Shown: one piece after another, positions 6,520-7,168 of the stretch | Layout: each line of letters starts with the position of its first letter | Position numbering within the stretch: position 1 is the stretch's first letter | NCBI GenBank assembly: GCA_027450125.1 | Contig: DAIDKG010000068.1 | Location: 1-7,168 of the forward strand | Direction: 5' to 3' | Length of the DNA: 7,168 bases | Origin: Bordetella sp. | GTDB taxonomy: Bacteria; Pseudomonadota; Gammaproteobacteria; Burkholderiales; Burkholderiaceae_B | Notes under the pieces: model-generated | Told to the model about the DNA's origin: nothing | Databases searched by the model: none | Seen by the model: only the letters and a program-made list of their open reading frames with translations | Made by a program: the position numbers and the translations under genes

Positions 6520-7168
6520 TGCGCCGGTTCATCGGATTGGACCTGAACGGCTGGCACGATTTCGCGTGTCGCGACTGGTACGTGGACGACCCGGATCAAA
6601 CAGCCGCCGCGCTGGACATTGTTGACGGCGGGTTCGGCTCCGTCGTGGTGACACACGAGGGCAGGGCCATCGGCGGGCCGCAAGCCATCCTCTCTCCGAT
6701 CGGGCGCGGCAACGGATGGGGTAGGATTGGCGCCGCGGAGAAGCGCCGCGCCCTGGCCGACTTGTGGCGAGACTTCCTGCAAGCCGACGTCGACAGCCAC
6801 ATGGCCGACCACATGCGCGCGGCGGTCGATGCGCTCGCGGTGCGGGCGGAGCACGTCATGCTCTGCATGCCCGATCATGCTGGCATGGCCGAGGCCCGTC
6901 AGCAGCAATTGCTGGGCATGTTGGGCGGCGCCCGCCGCCCGCGGGTGACGCTGCTCTGGCGCCCGGTGGCGGTGCTGCTCGACCGGCTTGAGAACGGCAC
7001 ACTTCCGGGTGTAACCGACGGCACGCGGGTCGCGTGCGTGGTCCATGGCCGCGATGGCTTGGAAGTGCAGCATCTGGTGATGCGGCGGCTACCCGACCAC
7101 CCCGATCATCTGGCCCCCGAGCGCGGCCGACCGGGAGAAGTCTGTTGCCCGGACATCGGCCTCGCCCC
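6519..7168 (+). CDS. Probable Hsp70/actin-fold (ASKHA) ATPase, N-terminal part (3' partial)
   Basis: ATG 6519 shares its A with the preceding stop (TGATG), and the frame stays open to the right edge: 216 full codons without a stop. The protein begins MRRFIGLDLNG, which fits the phosphate-1 strand of Hsp70-like proteins (usually GIDLGTT). Later, VMLCMPDHAG (113-122), a helix with RQQQLLGMLGG (127-137), then LLWRPVAVLLDRLENG (145-160), follow the order of the Hsp70 stretch vPa.....qr......aG.......epvAAll. TRVACVVHGRDGLEVQHLV (169-187) sits where phosphate-2 (vvDlGggt) would be, but His replaces the usual Asp. It may act as an assembly chaperone or nucleotide-dependent switch for the complex. 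Similarity is weak and order-based, so Hsp70-like is a moderate-confidence call; a diverged family specific to these operons is the alternative. The coupled start indicates the same transcript as the McrC-like gene. Confidence 0.6.
   Translation, partial: MRRFIGLDLNGWHDFACRDWYVDDPDQTAAALDIVDGGFGSVVVTHEGRAIGGPQAILSPIGRGNGWGRIGAAEKRRALADLWRDFLQADVDSHMADHMRAAVDALAVRAEHVMLCMPDHAGMAEARQQQLLGMLGGARRPRVTLLWRPVAVLLDRLENGTLPGVTDGTRVACVVHGRDGLEVQHLVMRRLPDHPDHLAPERGRPGEVCCPDIGLA

Noticed and set aside
6159..7073. Minus-strand open frame of 304 codons
   Set aside because: It spans the junction of the McrC-like and Hsp70-like genes and has His/Arg/Ala-rich composition with no recognisable motif; the + strand frames are coupled and carry family motifs.

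Overview
The window holds five genes packed head to tail on the + strand, with no gap longer than about 15 bases, so it is one operon cut at both ends. The DNA is GC-rich throughout, with strong G/C bias at third codon positions and GTG as well as ATG starts. This fits a high-GC bacterium, probably a proteobacterium, but nothing here fixes the genus. There are no RNA genes, transposases, integrases, att sites or CRISPR repeats.

Layout: (1) 1-1004, the C-terminal part of a UPF1/DNA2-like superfamily 1 helicase fused to a Vsr-like endonuclease domain, with its 5' end outside the window. (2) About 1018-2712, a single-pass membrane protein that is almost entirely coiled coil, with an internal tandem duplication of about 95 residues. 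(3) 2709-4955, a membrane-anchored protein with a long segmented coiled coil and a C-terminal McrB-like AAA+ NTPase. (4) 4960-6519, a DUF2357/McrC-like partner protein whose expected PD-(D/E)XK nuclease region looks degenerate. (5) 6519-7168, the N-terminal part of a probable Hsp70/actin-fold ATPase that runs off the right edge.

Together the genes look like a membrane-associated relative of the McrBC type IV restriction systems, close to the coiled-coil McrBC variants called CoCoNuTs (coiled-coil nuclease tandems). Those combine a coiled-coil McrB, a McrC relative and, in some types, a UPF1-like helicase-nuclease. I place the operon there from memory of that literature and from motifs, not from a search.

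As a working model (inference), proteins 2 and 3 form a membrane-tethered sensor and motor scaffold. Protein 4 docks on the AAA+ ring as McrC does on McrB. Cutting is done mainly by the Vsr-like domain of protein 1, because protein 4 appears to have lost its active site. Protein 5 may act as a nucleotide-dependent assembly or regulatory factor. The operon promoter and terminator lie outside the window, and no internal promoter or terminator is evident.
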